Below are positions 55,805 to 64,000 of a stretch of 64,000 nucleotides of DNA, piece by piece; within the stretch, counting starts at the first letter, position 1, and every line of letters starts with the position of its first letter. Under the pieces are notes generated by a model, which had not been told where the DNA came from, did not search any database, and saw only the letters and a program-made list of their open reading frames with translations. The translations under genes were made by a program, and so were the position numbers. The DNA comes from Peptostreptococcaceae bacterium pGA-8. Its GTDB lineage: Bacteria > Bacillota > Clostridia > Peptostreptococcales > Anaerovoracaceae. The stretch covers positions 62,001-126,000 of the forward strand of contig FONK01000002.1 in NCBI GenBank assembly GCA_900112915.1, given 5' to 3'.

Positions 55805-56782
55805 ATGAAAAACATTTACATAGGAATTGATACAAGCAATTATAAGACATCTGTAGCCGCCGTTGATGAACAAGGCACAATTATCGCCAATTTTTCAAAG
55901 CTGCTTCCGGTGCCTATGGGAGCCCGCGGACTGAGACAGTCTGACGCACTCTATCACCATATCGATACCTTGCCTAAAGCATTGGAGTCAGTTTTTGATG
56001 AGCTTAAAAACTGTGATGACGAGTATGACATAAAGGCCGTTTCCGTTTCTACAAGACCCAGGGATATGGAAGGATCTTACATGCCGGTTTTTAAAGGCGG
56101 ATATCTTGCGGCCAAATCCATTTCAGAGAGCCTGCGTGTCCCTCTATTTGAATTTTCTCACCAAGATGGACACATAATGGCAGGAAGGTTTTTAACCTCC
56201 TTAAAAGCTAAAAATCGCTTTATAGGTTTTCATTTTTCAGGGGGTACAACAGAAGCTCTGCTAATTGAGAATGATAAAATACAATTAATTGGCGGAACAA
56301 AGGATATTTCCTTCGGCCAGCTAATTGACAGATTAGGAGTAAAACAAGGTCTGGGATTTCCTGCAGGAGCAGAGATGGATATAATTGCACTGAATAATGA
56401 TAATGTCCGGTCATCGCCTCTTCCCCAAATAAAGGTCAATGGCTTATCTTTTAATATTTCCGGAATAGAAACAAGTGTTTTGAATAATAAAAACAATTAT
56501 CCTAAGGAGGATATAATTAAATGGACATTTATTGAAATTGCCCATGCAATATGTAATTTAATTGAGAATGCAGGAAAGCTCTACGATGAAAAAGACATCC
56601 TTTTGGTAGGAGGTGTTTCATCCAGCTTATTTATAAGAAGCATTATTGAAGAAAAGCTTTCTAAAAAATATAACCTTTATTTCCCTGAACCCATGTTGTG
56701 CAGTGACAATGCTATCGGCATTGCAATGCTCGGAAAGGAGCGGTATGGCAAGACAAGCTGTAACTGTAACGGCACTAAATAA
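55805..56782 (+). CDS. Divergent TsaD-like (Kae1/YgjD superfamily) protein
   Basis: An ASKHA-fold protein of 325 residues related to TsaD, the enzyme that makes t6A on tRNA. The ATPase start GIDTSNYKTSVA is at 7-18. The metal histidines H119 and H123 (HQDGH) remain, but the usual HxEGH reads HQDGH, and the SGGHT loop reads FSGGTTE (144-150). DISFGQLIDRLGV and the last metal Asp in CSDNAIGIA are kept. It is too divergent to be the housekeeping TsaD, so a paralogue is inferred. Similar genes called O-sialoglycoprotein endopeptidase sit near nusB-xseA in other clostridia. The end overlaps xseA by 38 nt. Confidence 0.82.
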   Translation: MKNIYIGIDTSNYKTSVAAVDEQGTIIANFSKLLPVPMGARGLRQSDALYHHIDTLPKALESVFDELKNCDDEYDIKAVSVSTRPRDMEGSYMPVFKGGYLAAKSISESLRVPLFEFSHQDGHIMAGRFLTSLKAKNRFIGFHFSGGTTEALLIENDKIQLIGGTKDISFGQLIDRLGVKQGLGFPAGAEMDIIALNNDNVRSSPLPQIKVNGLSFNISGIETSVLNNKNNYPKEDIIKWTFIEIAHAICNLIENAGKLYDEKDILLVGGVSSSLFIRSIIEEKLSKKYNLYFPEPMLCSDNAIGIAMLGKERYGKTSCNCNGTK

Positions 56783-57902
56783 TTATATCAATAGAGTTTT
56801 AAAAAGCGATCCATATCTTTCCAATATTAAAGTAATTGGAGAAATTACCGGTCTAAAGTATCACTCTTCAGGCCATGTGTATTTTTCAATTGTAGACAAA
56901 GAAAGCAAAATAAGCTGTTTTTTACCTAAATCCTTAAAGGATTCCATGAGCTTTATTTTAAAAGATGGCATGGAGGTTGTAATATCAGGCTTTATAAATG
57001 TCTATGAAAGAGGCGGAACCTATTCGATTTTTGTAAAGGAAATTAAGCCTGAAGGAGAGGGAAGTCTTGCAATGGCCTTTGAAGCTATTAAGCAGAAGCT
57101 TGCAGATGAAGGCCTCTTCGCTCCGGAAAAGAAGAAGGAAATACCTAAATTTCCTAAAAATATAGGAATTGTAACTTCTGAAACCGGTGCAGCTATTGAG
57201 GATATTCTTAAAACCATAAAAAAGAAAAACGATAAGGTTAATATAGTTCTTTTCCCGGCCTTAGTCCAGGGGCAATATGCTGCAATTGACATAGCGGAGA
57301 AAATAGCCATAGCATGTAACTACCAACCCAAATTGGATGTGTTGATAGTTGGCAGAGGCGGGGGTTCTGTTGAGGATTTATGGCCTTTTAACGAAGAAGT
57401 TGTTGCTAAAGCTATCTACAATGCTGATGTTCCGATTATTTCCTCTGTAGGGCATGAGATAGATTTTACAATATCGGATCTTGTTGCAGATGTGAGAGCA
57501 GCGACACCGACTGCTGCCGCAGAAATTGCAGCCTATGACTCTTTTGCTCTTGCAGAAAATTTAAAAGGCCTTAAGAATACACTTCTCGATAGACTGATTT
57601 CCAAGAGTCAATTGGCCGCATCCAAGTTGGAGCTTACATATAAGCTTATAAACATGGAAATTGATAGTAAATTGCAATCTTTAAATCATAGGGTTGAAAA
57701 AAGTAGGATTAACCTGGAAGAAAACAACCCTTCAGGTATTTTTAATAAAGGCTATGGTGCTGCTCTTGATAAAAACGGGGGAATAATAGATTCGGTTGCT
57801 AAATTAAATTTAAATGATGAAATTATCCTTAAATTGAAGGATGGAAGTGCCAAATGCAAGGTGTTGGAGAAACTCCAAGGAGGTAGAAATAATGACCTTT
57901 GA
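56745..57902 (+). CDS. xseA: Exodeoxyribonuclease VII large subunit
   Basis: Degrades single-stranded DNA with the small subunit XseB. The N-terminal OB fold (VTALNNYINRVL, HVYFSIVDKES) is followed by the catalytic domain with GIVTSETGAA near 143, VGRGGGSVEDLWPFN near 202 and SSVGHEIDFTI near 235. A coiled-coil part ends it. The start at 56745 (MARQAVTV) has AAGGAG 4 nt upstream, inside the end of the TsaD-like gene; starts further upstream lack family similarity. Length 385 residues. Confidence 0.95.
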   Translation: MARQAVTVTALNNYINRVLKSDPYLSNIKVIGEITGLKYHSSGHVYFSIVDKESKISCFLPKSLKDSMSFILKDGMEVVISGFINVYERGGTYSIFVKEIKPEGEGSLAMAFEAIKQKLADEGLFAPEKKKEIPKFPKNIGIVTSETGAAIEDILKTIKKKNDKVNIVLFPALVQGQYAAIDIAEKIAIACNYQPKLDVLIVGRGGGSVEDLWPFNEEVVAKAIYNADVPIISSVGHEIDFTISDLVADVRAATPTAAAEIAAYDSFALAENLKGLKNTLLDRLISKSQLAASKLELTYKLINMEIDSKLQSLNHRVEKSRINLEENNPSGIFNKGYGAALDKNGGIIDSVAKLNLNDEIILKLKDGSAKCKVLEKLQGGRNNDL

Positions 57903-58065
57903 AGAAAACTTGAATATGCTGGAAGAAATCGCGGAAAAGATTAAGGATCCTAAGACCGGCTTAGAAGATTCTATTTCCTGCTATGAAAAAGGAATGGAAA
58001 AATATAAGGAATGCGTAGAACTGCTTGATAAAGCAAACCAAAAAATTATGGTTTTTAGGGGGTAA
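57892..58065 (+). CDS. xseB: Exodeoxyribonuclease VII small subunit
   Basis: A helical protein of 57 residues that binds XseA. The family signature is FEENLNMLEEIAEKI followed by LEDSISCYEKGMEKYKEC. The start at 57892 has AAGGAGGT 7 nt upstream and overlaps the end of xseA by 11 nt. It ends 2 nt before ispA. It is slightly shorter than the usual 65-80 residues. Confidence 0.93.
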   Translation: MTFEENLNMLEEIAEKIKDPKTGLEDSISCYEKGMEKYKECVELLDKANQKIMVFRG

Positions 58066-58067
58066 TT

Positions 58068-58961
58068 ATGAAAGAAAGCTATCAGGAATATAAGGACATA
58101 ATAGACGATTTTTTGTTGGATTATATCCCTCAAATCGACAATAAGAGTAATGTTCTTTATGAATCAATAGCATATAGCCTGAAGGCTGGAGGAAAACGCC
58201 TGAGACCGGTTCTTTTACTGGCAGCCTGCGAGTTTGCCGGAGGAACAATAAAGGATGCCCTGCCTTATGCCTGTGCCCTTGAGTATATTCATACTTATTC
58301 ATTAATTCACGATGACTTACCGGCTATGGACGATGATGACTATAGAAGGGGGCTTTTGACAAATCATAAGGTCTTTGGAGATGCCATTGCCATTTTAGCC
58401 GGTGATGGGCTTCTTACCACTGCTTTTGAGGTTATGAATAAGGATATGTATCTATATTTTGATAATCTTGAGCAGCTTAAGAAGAGAATAAATGCCTCTT
58501 ATATAATAGCAAAGAATGCAGGTGTTCAAGGTATGGTAGCCGGTCAGGCTTCTGATATGGAGGTAGAGGCTAAGGACTGCTCGTCTGAAATGATTGAATA
58601 TATACATCTGAACAAAACAGGGGCTCTCATAGTTGCTGCAGTGAAAGCCGGACTTTATATAGCCAGCTCAGATAATGAAAAAATGCAGGATATGACTGCG
58701 TATGCAGAAAATCTGGGGTTGGCATATCAAATTGCTGATGACATTTTAGATGTTAAAGGAAATGCAGAAGAACTGGGAAAAGCAACCGGCGCCGATGCAA
58801 ATAGACATAAGATTACTTATGTCTCTAAAAATGGTCTTGAGGAATCTGAAGCTAAGCTTAAATACTTTACCGATAACGCTGTTGCAGCTATTGAAAAGTA
58901 TTATGACAATGCTGAATTTTTCAGAGATTTAGTTTTAGATTTATCAAAGAGAAATAAATAA
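58068..58961 (+). CDS. ispA: Farnesyl diphosphate synthase (short-chain polyprenyl synthetase)
   Basis: Condenses isoprenyl diphosphates for undecaprenyl carrier and quinone side chains. The first Asp-rich motif is at 82-88 (HDDLPAMDDDD), the second at about 224 (DDILD). GGKRLRP near 41 binds pyrophosphate. The length of 297 residues is normal. It follows xseB and precedes dxs, as in Bacillus. Confidence 0.94.
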   Translation: MKESYQEYKDIIDDFLLDYIPQIDNKSNVLYESIAYSLKAGGKRLRPVLLLAACEFAGGTIKDALPYACALEYIHTYSLIHDDLPAMDDDDYRRGLLTNHKVFGDAIAILAGDGLLTTAFEVMNKDMYLYFDNLEQLKKRINASYIIAKNAGVQGMVAGQASDMEVEAKDCSSEMIEYIHLNKTGALIVAAVKAGLYIASSDNEKMQDMTAYAENLGLAYQIADDILDVKGNAEELGKATGADANRHKITYVSKNGLEESEAKLKYFTDNAVAAIEKYYDNAEFFRDLVLDLSKRNK

Positions 58962-58980
58962 TAGCGGGACAATTGTTAAG

Positions 58981-60819
58981 ATGAAAAAAAATATACTGGA
59001 ATATAATTTCCCCATGGATTTGAAGGCCATGACCGTCTCTGAAATGGAACTTTTATCCTACGGGATACGAGACTTTCTGTTAGATAATATTTCTAAAACA
59101 GGAGGTCATTTGGCACCTAATTTAGGGGTTGTTGAGCTTACTATGGCTATACACAAAGTCTTTGATTCTCCAAAGGATAAGATTATTTGGGATGTCGGAC
59201 ATCAGTCCTATGTACACAAGATTCTTACCGGCAGAGGACGGAACTTCGATACGCTAAGACAGTTTCAAGGAATGAGCGGTTTTCCTAAGCAAAAGGAAAG
59301 CGTTCACGACATATTTGATACAGGTCATAGCAGTACCTCGATTTCCATAGCGGCAGGTATGGCTGCTGCACGAGATATAAAAAAAGAAAGCTATGATGTT
59401 ATTGCTGTAATCGGAGATGGTTCAATGACAGGAGGGCTGGCCTTTGAGGCACTGAATAATCTAGGGGCTTCAGGATCTAAGGCCATAGTGATTTTAAATG
59501 ACAACGGAATGTCAATTTCCCCTAATATAGGCGGTTTATCACAGCACTTAGGGAAGTTGAGACTGTCAAAGCCATACTTAAACACAAAAAGAATCTTAAA
59601 AGGCGTATCCAATGTGCCTTTATTAGGCGACAAGCTCTATTCCGGAATGAGGGGGTTTAAGGAACACCTTAAATATGCATTAATCTCAGGGGGAGTTATA
59701 TTTGAAGAGCTTGGATTTACTTATTTAGGCCCTGTAGACGGACATAACTTGGAAGATTTGTTAGAAATTTTTCAATCCGCAAAACGAATCAATGGTCCGG
59801 TTTTTATACATGTTATGACTAAAAAAGGCAAGGGGTACATAAATGCTGAAAAGGAGCCAAACAAATTTCATGGAATCGGCCCCTTTGATAAAGAAAGCGG
59901 CGCCACTGTAGCCTCATCCGGTATTTCCTACTCTAAGGTTGCAGGAGATGCAGTCCTGGAAATGGCAAAAGAACATTCCGATATAGTGACAATTTCTGCT
60001 GCCATGTGCGATGCCACCGGTTTAGGACCATTTTCAAAAGAGCTGCCAAAGCGATTTTTTGATGTAGGTATAGCAGAAAGTCACGGCGTTACTTTTGCCG
60101 CCGGCCTTGCCAACGGGGGCATGAAACCATTTGTTTTTATATATTCTACATTTTTGCAACGTGCCTTTGATCAAATAATAGAGGACGTCTGTCTTATGAA
60201 CCTCTCTGTAGTATTTGCCATTGACAGGGCAGGTGTGGTAGGTGCTGATGGTGAAACTCACCACGGGCTTTATGATTTAGCATATTTATCAACTATGCCC
60301 AATATGACAATATTGTCTCCTTCTGATGGAAATCAGCTAAAAAACGCACTAAGGCATGCCTATGAGATAAATGGTCCCGTTGCAATTAGATATCCGAGAG
60401 GAACCTGCTCTTTCCAATCGGAATATGCCGACGCCGGCTTCGACAACAAGAGAATTGCCTATGGTAGCGATGTTGAAATTATTCCTCTGGGACCGGCCCT
60501 TAACAAGGCTTTAGAGGTAAAAGCTTTACTGGAGGAAAAGGGAAAATCTGTTGGTATTTTGTCTATGCAGAAAATGAAGCCTCTTGATACATCCTTGATT
60601 AATTCTGAAGCTAAACTTCTTGTAACTATTGAAGATGCGACAATTTCTAACGGCTTCGGGGAAAACCTGGTTTTCAAAATCAGAAGTAATAAGAGGATTA
60701 TTAACTTTGCCTGGCCTGATGAATTTATATCTCATGGAGACATAAAAAGTCTGGAGCAGAGATATGGTTTGGATTCTGCTACAATTGCAGAAAGGATATG
60801 TGATAACCTTGAAAAATAG
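58981..60819 (+). CDS. dxs: 1-Deoxy-D-xylulose-5-phosphate synthase
   Basis: First enzyme of the methylerythritol phosphate isoprenoid route; a thiamine diphosphate enzyme. The cofactor motif starts with GDGS at 145-148 and ends with NDNGMSIS. DVGHQSYVHK near 71 and GIAESHGVTFAAG near 361 are conserved. The length of 612 residues is normal. There is no good ribosome binding site; a weak TTAAG precedes the ATG, so coupling to ispA is possible. It overlaps tlyA by 11 nt. Confidence 0.96.
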   Translation: MKKNILEYNFPMDLKAMTVSEMELLSYGIRDFLLDNISKTGGHLAPNLGVVELTMAIHKVFDSPKDKIIWDVGHQSYVHKILTGRGRNFDTLRQFQGMSGFPKQKESVHDIFDTGHSSTSISIAAGMAAARDIKKESYDVIAVIGDGSMTGGLAFEALNNLGASGSKAIVILNDNGMSISPNIGGLSQHLGKLRLSKPYLNTKRILKGVSNVPLLGDKLYSGMRGFKEHLKYALISGGVIFEELGFTYLGPVDGHNLEDLLEIFQSAKRINGPVFIHVMTKKGKGYINAEKEPNKFHGIGPFDKESGATVASSGISYSKVAGDAVLEMAKEHSDIVTISAAMCDATGLGPFSKELPKRFFDVGIAESHGVTFAAGLANGGMKPFVFIYSTFLQRAFDQIIEDVCLMNLSVVFAIDRAGVVGADGETHHGLYDLAYLSTMPNMTILSPSDGNQLKNALRHAYEINGPVAIRYPRGTCSFQSEYADAGFDNKRIAYGSDVEIIPLGPALNKALEVKALLEEKGKSVGILSMQKMKPLDTSLINSEAKLLVTIEDATISNGFGENLVFKIRSNKRIINFAWPDEFISHGDIKSLEQRYGLDSATIAERICDNLEK

Positions 60820-61606
60820 ACTTGACATAATATTGGTAGAAAAAGGCTTATTCACTTCAAGAGAAAGAGCTAAGGCGGCAATAATGGCAGGAACTGTATT
60901 TGTTGACGGTCAAAAAGAAGATAAGCCCGGTACTCAAGTAAGCTCGAACCAAGACTTTTTTGTAAAAGAAAATCCCTGTCCTTATGTTAGTAGAGGAGGG
61001 CTTAAACTGGAAAAGTCAATTAAAGAATGGTCTCTGGATTTAAGGGGAAAAATTGCCATGGATATTGGAGCCTCAACCGGGGGATTTACCGATTGTATGC
61101 TTATAAATGGAGCTTCCAAGGTTTATGCCGTTGATGTAGGATATGGTCAGCTTGATTGGAAACTTCGAAACGATTCAAGAGTATGTAATATGGAAAAGTG
61201 CAATATCAGGTACCTGAATTTAGATGATATTGCCGAGCCGATTGATTTTGTAAGTATTGATGTTTCTTTTATTTCTTTAAAGCACGTATTCCCGGTTGTG
61301 AGCAAGCTTCTATCTGAGGATGGAATGGCTGTAGCTCTTGTAAAGCCTCAGTTTGAAGCCGGAAGAGAGCAGGTTGGTAAAAAAGGAATTGTCAGAGATA
61401 AGGCTGTTCATAAAGAAGTAATTGAGAAGGTTATAGAGTATGCACTTGAGAATGATCTACATCCGGTTGGCCTTACATTTTCTCCGGTTACCGGAGCAAA
61501 AGGCAACATAGAATTTCTTTTGTGTGTAGCAAAAAAAGAATATTTGAGTTATAATAGTGAGTGTATTGATAAGGTCGTTGAAGACTCTCATGGAGAGTTG
61601 AAATAA
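60809..61606 (+). CDS. tlyA: TlyA-family rRNA methyltransferase
   Basis: An FtsJ-like 2'-O-methyltransferase with an N-terminal S4 RNA-binding domain (LDIILVEKGLFTSRERAKAA). The SAM motif AMDIGASTGGFTDCML is near residue 84, and KPQFEAGREQVGKKG near 184. The length is 265 residues from the TTG at 60809, which follows GTGAT by 5 nt; an ATG at 60764 would add 15 residues within dxs. The target in other bacteria is rRNA, but some homologues have been called hemolysins. Confidence 0.9.
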   Translation: MKNRLDIILVEKGLFTSRERAKAAIMAGTVFVDGQKEDKPGTQVSSNQDFFVKENPCPYVSRGGLKLEKSIKEWSLDLRGKIAMDIGASTGGFTDCMLINGASKVYAVDVGYGQLDWKLRNDSRVCNMEKCNIRYLNLDDIAEPIDFVSIDVSFISLKHVFPVVSKLLSEDGMAVALVKPQFEAGREQVGKKGIVRDKAVHKEVIEKVIEYALENDLHPVGLTFSPVTGAKGNIEFLLCVAKKEYLSYNSECIDKVVEDSHGELK

Positions 61607-61636
61607 TTTTTATTTTTTAGGACAAGGAGATATAAA

Positions 61637-62827
61637 ATGAAATTATCCGAAAAAGTAGGTGCAATGCAATTTTCACCAATTAGAAAGTTTAACCCAATTG
61701 CTCAGAAGGCTAAGGATGCAGGAAAGAAAGTTTATCACTTAAACATCGGTCAGCCTGATGTTGAAACTCCTGATGTATTCATGGATGCAATCAGAACTTA
61801 TGAAAACAAAGTAATTGCATACGCAGAATCAGGTGGATTGCCAATTTTACAGGAATCTGTAATCGATTACTTCAAGCAGTATGACATTAACTTCGAAAAG
61901 AAGGACATCATTGTAACTGCCGGCGGTTCAGAAGCTTTAACAATGACTTTTATCTCTCTTTTGAATCCTGGAGATGAAGTTCTTATTGCAGAACCTTTCT
62001 ATACAAACTATCATACCTTTGCAACTACTGCCGGTGGTAAAGTTGTTCCTATTACAACTAAGGCGGAAGAAGGCTATCACTATGCTAAGAGAGAACAAAT
62101 TGAAGCGAAGATTACAGACAGAACTAAGGCTATTGTTTGTATCACTCCGGGCAATCCTACGGGAACAGTTTTGACTCTTGATGAAATGAAGCTTATCGGT
62201 GAAATCGCAAAAGAGCATGACCTTTGGATAATTGCAGACGAGGTATATAGAGAATTTGCATATGACGATCGCAAGGTTACTTCATTCGCTATGCTTCCTG
62301 AATATGCCGATAGAGTAATTGTCATTGACTCGGTTTCAAAGAGATTCTCTGCTTGTGGAGCCAGAATCGGTCTTCTTATTTCTAAGAATGAAGAATTTAT
62401 GTCAAATGTTATGAAGGTTGCACAGGGAAGACTTTGTGTTTCAACGGTCGACCAGGTGGGTGCTGCTGCATTGTTTAAGCTTCCAATGTCATACTATGAC
62501 GAGGTTAAGGCTGAATACTGCGGCAGAAGAGATGTTGTGTATGAGGAATTGATGAAGATTCCGGGTGTTGTTTGCCAGAAGCCGGGCGGTGCATTCTATA
62601 TGACTGCAAAACTTCCTGTTGACAATGTGGAAGACTTCTTGATCTTCTTGTTGAGTGAATTTGATGACAATGGTGAAACCGTTATGTTCGCACCTGCAGA
62701 AGGCTTCTATGCTACTCCGGGCCTGGGAAAAGATGAAATGAGAATAGCATATGTTCTAAACCAGGCAGATATGAGAAGAGGCGTTGAGCTTATTAGACTT
62801 GGTATTGAAGCATATAACAAAAGATAA
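61637..62827 (+). CDS. Class I/II PLP-dependent aminotransferase
   Basis: A fold-type I aminotransferase of 396 residues, likely acting on aspartate or aromatic/other amino acids. Cofactor residues are N173 (PGNPTG), D201 and Y204 (ADEVYR), K235 (SVSKRFSACGARIG) and R243. NIGQPDVETP near 36 is the N-terminal signature. The substrate cannot be assigned. It follows tlyA, where argR or recN is common in spore formers. Codon use looks strongly biased, suggesting high expression. AAGGAG precedes the ATG. Confidence 0.9.
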   Translation: MKLSEKVGAMQFSPIRKFNPIAQKAKDAGKKVYHLNIGQPDVETPDVFMDAIRTYENKVIAYAESGGLPILQESVIDYFKQYDINFEKKDIIVTAGGSEALTMTFISLLNPGDEVLIAEPFYTNYHTFATTAGGKVVPITTKAEEGYHYAKREQIEAKITDRTKAIVCITPGNPTGTVLTLDEMKLIGEIAKEHDLWIIADEVYREFAYDDRKVTSFAMLPEYADRVIVIDSVSKRFSACGARIGLLISKNEEFMSNVMKVAQGRLCVSTVDQVGAAALFKLPMSYYDEVKAEYCGRRDVVYEELMKIPGVVCQKPGGAFYMTAKLPVDNVEDFLIFLLSEFDDNGETVMFAPAEGFYATPGLGKDEMRIAYVLNQADMRRGVELIRLGIEAYNKR

Positions 62828-62845
62828 AAAGGAGATATACATTTT

Positions 62846-64000
62846 ATGAAATTATCCCCAATGATGGAGCAATACAATGAAATAAAGAAAGAATACAGTG
62901 ATTGCATTCTTTTCTTTAGGCTGGGCGATTTTTATGAAATGTTTTTCCAAGATGCACTTACTGCATCAAAGGCTTTAGAGCTTACCCTAACAGGTAGAAA
63001 TTGTGGATTAGAGGAAAAGGCACCCATGTGTGGAGTGCCTTTTCATTCTGCCGATAATTATATAGCACGCTTGGTTGAAAAGGGGTTTAAGGTTGCAATC
63101 TGCGAACAGGTTGAAGACCCTGCTGTAGCCAAGGGAATTGTAAAAAGAGAAGTGATAAAGGTTATTACTCCGGGTACGGTAACATCAGAAGCCATGCTTA
63201 GAGATGATGAAAATAACTATTTGGCTTCTCTTTATTATGATGGAAGAGTTATGGCTTTATCCTATGCTGATATTTCCACAGGAGAGCTTGCCGTAACAGA
63301 AGAAGCCGTATATGAAAATATCATATATGATTTTATCAGTGAATTGATAAAAATCGGGGCCAAAGAAATTATTGCAAATAAATTATTTCAAGAAGAATTT
63401 GAAGAGAATAATTTGCTAAAGGGTGCTGATTTAAGAATAGAATATAAGGATGATATTTATTTCAATTATGAGAGCGGTATAAATACTGTTAAGAGTCAAT
63501 TTAATATAAGGACTCTCAGTTCAATAGGTTTAGATAACGCAAATGGTGCAGTCTCCTCACTGGGAGGACTTCTTTCTTATCTTATTGAAACTCAAAAAAC
63601 AGCATTAAAGCAGCTCATTAAATGCAATACATATAAAATGGGAAAACACATGTCTCTTGATCGGACCACTTTGAGAAATTTAGAGATTACGGAGACATTA
63701 TTTGATAAAAATGTTAAAGGCTCATTACTGGGAATTCTAAATAAAACCCATACGGCCATGGGATCCAGAATGCTTAGAAAATGGCTTAGCCGGCCTTTAA
63801 ACAATTGTGCAGAAATTAATCTGCGATTAGATTTTATAGAGGAGCTATATAATAATCCTCTGCTTTTAAATGATATTAGAGAAGCTCTAAAGGGAATATA
63901 TGATTTTCAAAGACTGACGGGAAGAATTGCATCCGGAAATGCCAATGGCAGGGATTTACTTGCATTGAAGGCTTCAGTGGAACATATTCCCAATATAAAG
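62846..64000 (+). CDS. mutS: DNA mismatch repair protein MutS, 3' end cut by window
   Basis: The first 385 residues of MutS, which finds mismatched bases. The mismatch-reading motif is F29-Y30-E31 (LGDFYEMFF). The connector and core lever domains follow, with CGVPFHSADNY near 67, VITPGTV near 111 and SLDRTTLRNLEIT near 270; the ATPase part lies past the window. The frame is open to the last base without a stop. AAGGAG (62829-62834) is 11 nt before the ATG. It follows the aminotransferase after 18 nt. Confidence 0.96.
   Translation, partial: MKLSPMMEQYNEIKKEYSDCILFFRLGDFYEMFFQDALTASKALELTLTGRNCGLEEKAPMCGVPFHSADNYIARLVEKGFKVAICEQVEDPAVAKGIVKREVIKVITPGTVTSEAMLRDDENNYLASLYYDGRVMALSYADISTGELAVTEEAVYENIIYDFISELIKIGAKEIIANKLFQEEFEENNLLKGADLRIEYKDDIYFNYESGINTVKSQFNIRTLSSIGLDNANGAVSSLGGLLSYLIETQKTALKQLIKCNTYKMGKHMSLDRTTLRNLEITETLFDKNVKGSLLGILNKTHTAMGSRMLRKWLSRPLNNCAEINLRLDFIEELYNNPLLLNDIREALKGIYDFQRLTGRIASGNANGRDLLALKASVEHIPNIK

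Noticed and set aside
1-64000. CRISPR arrays, insertion sequences, prophage or restriction/defence genes
   Set aside because: No spaced direct repeats, transposase, integrase or defence motifs were seen; the genes are housekeeping with even codon use.

Overview
The window is a chromosomal stretch of a low-G+C anaerobic member of the Bacillota, most likely class Clostridia. The evidence is the A/T-rich codon use, strong GGAGG-type ribosome binding sites, Firmicute-specific genes in Firmicute order (dut-dgt-dnaG-rpoD-trmK-nif3; nadD-yqeK-rsfS-leuS-rnj; mltG-trmR-trhP; nusB-xseA-xseB-ispA-dxs-tlyA) and anaerobe marks: a K+-dependent membrane pyrophosphatase, an enoyl-CoA hydratase of crotonase type, a giant 2-hydroxyacyl-CoA-dehydratase-activase-like protein and oxygen-independent HemZ. 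Sporulation genes that often adjoin some of these clusters in spore formers (spoIIIA before asp23-nusB; argR-recN-spo0A after tlyA) are absent here, so a non-sporulating lineage is possible. No insertion sequence, prophage, CRISPR array or other mobile element was recognised.

Layout. 0-3.2 kb (+): 3' part of hppA, a terminator, then an NhaC Na+/H+ antiporter. 3.3-10.4 kb (-): crotonase, thiamine transporter thiT and thiN, then a second minus-strand group pepF-nadK-RluA-type pseudouridine synthase; one plus-strand DUF975-like membrane protein lies between. 10.4-22.3 kb (+): murI, an unrecognised acidic protein, rarD, a YkvI-type transporter, an MBL hydrolase, an M16 protease, dut, dgt, dnaG, rpoD, trmK, nif3 and the RNase P RNA gene. 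22.3-33.7 kb: MATE transporter, 1407-residue activase-like protein, yebC, a 6S RNA recognised from its fold, polA, coaE, a membrane-anchored substrate-binding protein. 33.7-50.1 kb: two tRNA-Leu genes, yajC, a fused secDF, relA, an MBL hydrolase, hemZ, hisS, aspS, nadD, yqeK, rsfS, leuS, rnj, ylbF. 50.1-64 kb: efp, mltG, trmR, trhP, a CBS-domain membrane protein, asp23, nusB, a divergent TsaD-like protein, xseA, xseB, ispA, dxs, tlyA, an aminotransferase and the 5' part of mutS.

How the parts fit. Most of the window is housekeeping: DNA replication and repair (dnaG, polA, xseAB, mutS, dut, dgt), transcription (rpoD, nusB, 6S RNA), RNA processing (rnpB, rnj), tRNA charging and modification (hisS, aspS, leuS, trmK, trmR, trhP, RluA), protein export (yajC, secDF), cofactor supply (nadD, nadK, coaE, thiN, thiT, hemZ), cell wall and isoprenoids (murI, mltG, ispA, dxs) and the stringent response (relA). 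Genes are packed, with many 1-38 nt overlaps and several TTG or GTG starts. A recurring layout is a coding region that begins 15-50 nt after the U-tract of the preceding terminator (nhaC after hppA, the MATE gene after rnpB, polA after 6S RNA, yajC after the tRNAs); only yajC has an obvious promoter of its own there.

No clearly new biological system stands out. The items most worth a second look are the 6S RNA-polA junction, the divergent TsaD paralogue inside the nusB-xseA cluster, the lone giant activase, the orphan membrane-anchored substrate-binding protein, and the acidic protein of unknown function after murI.
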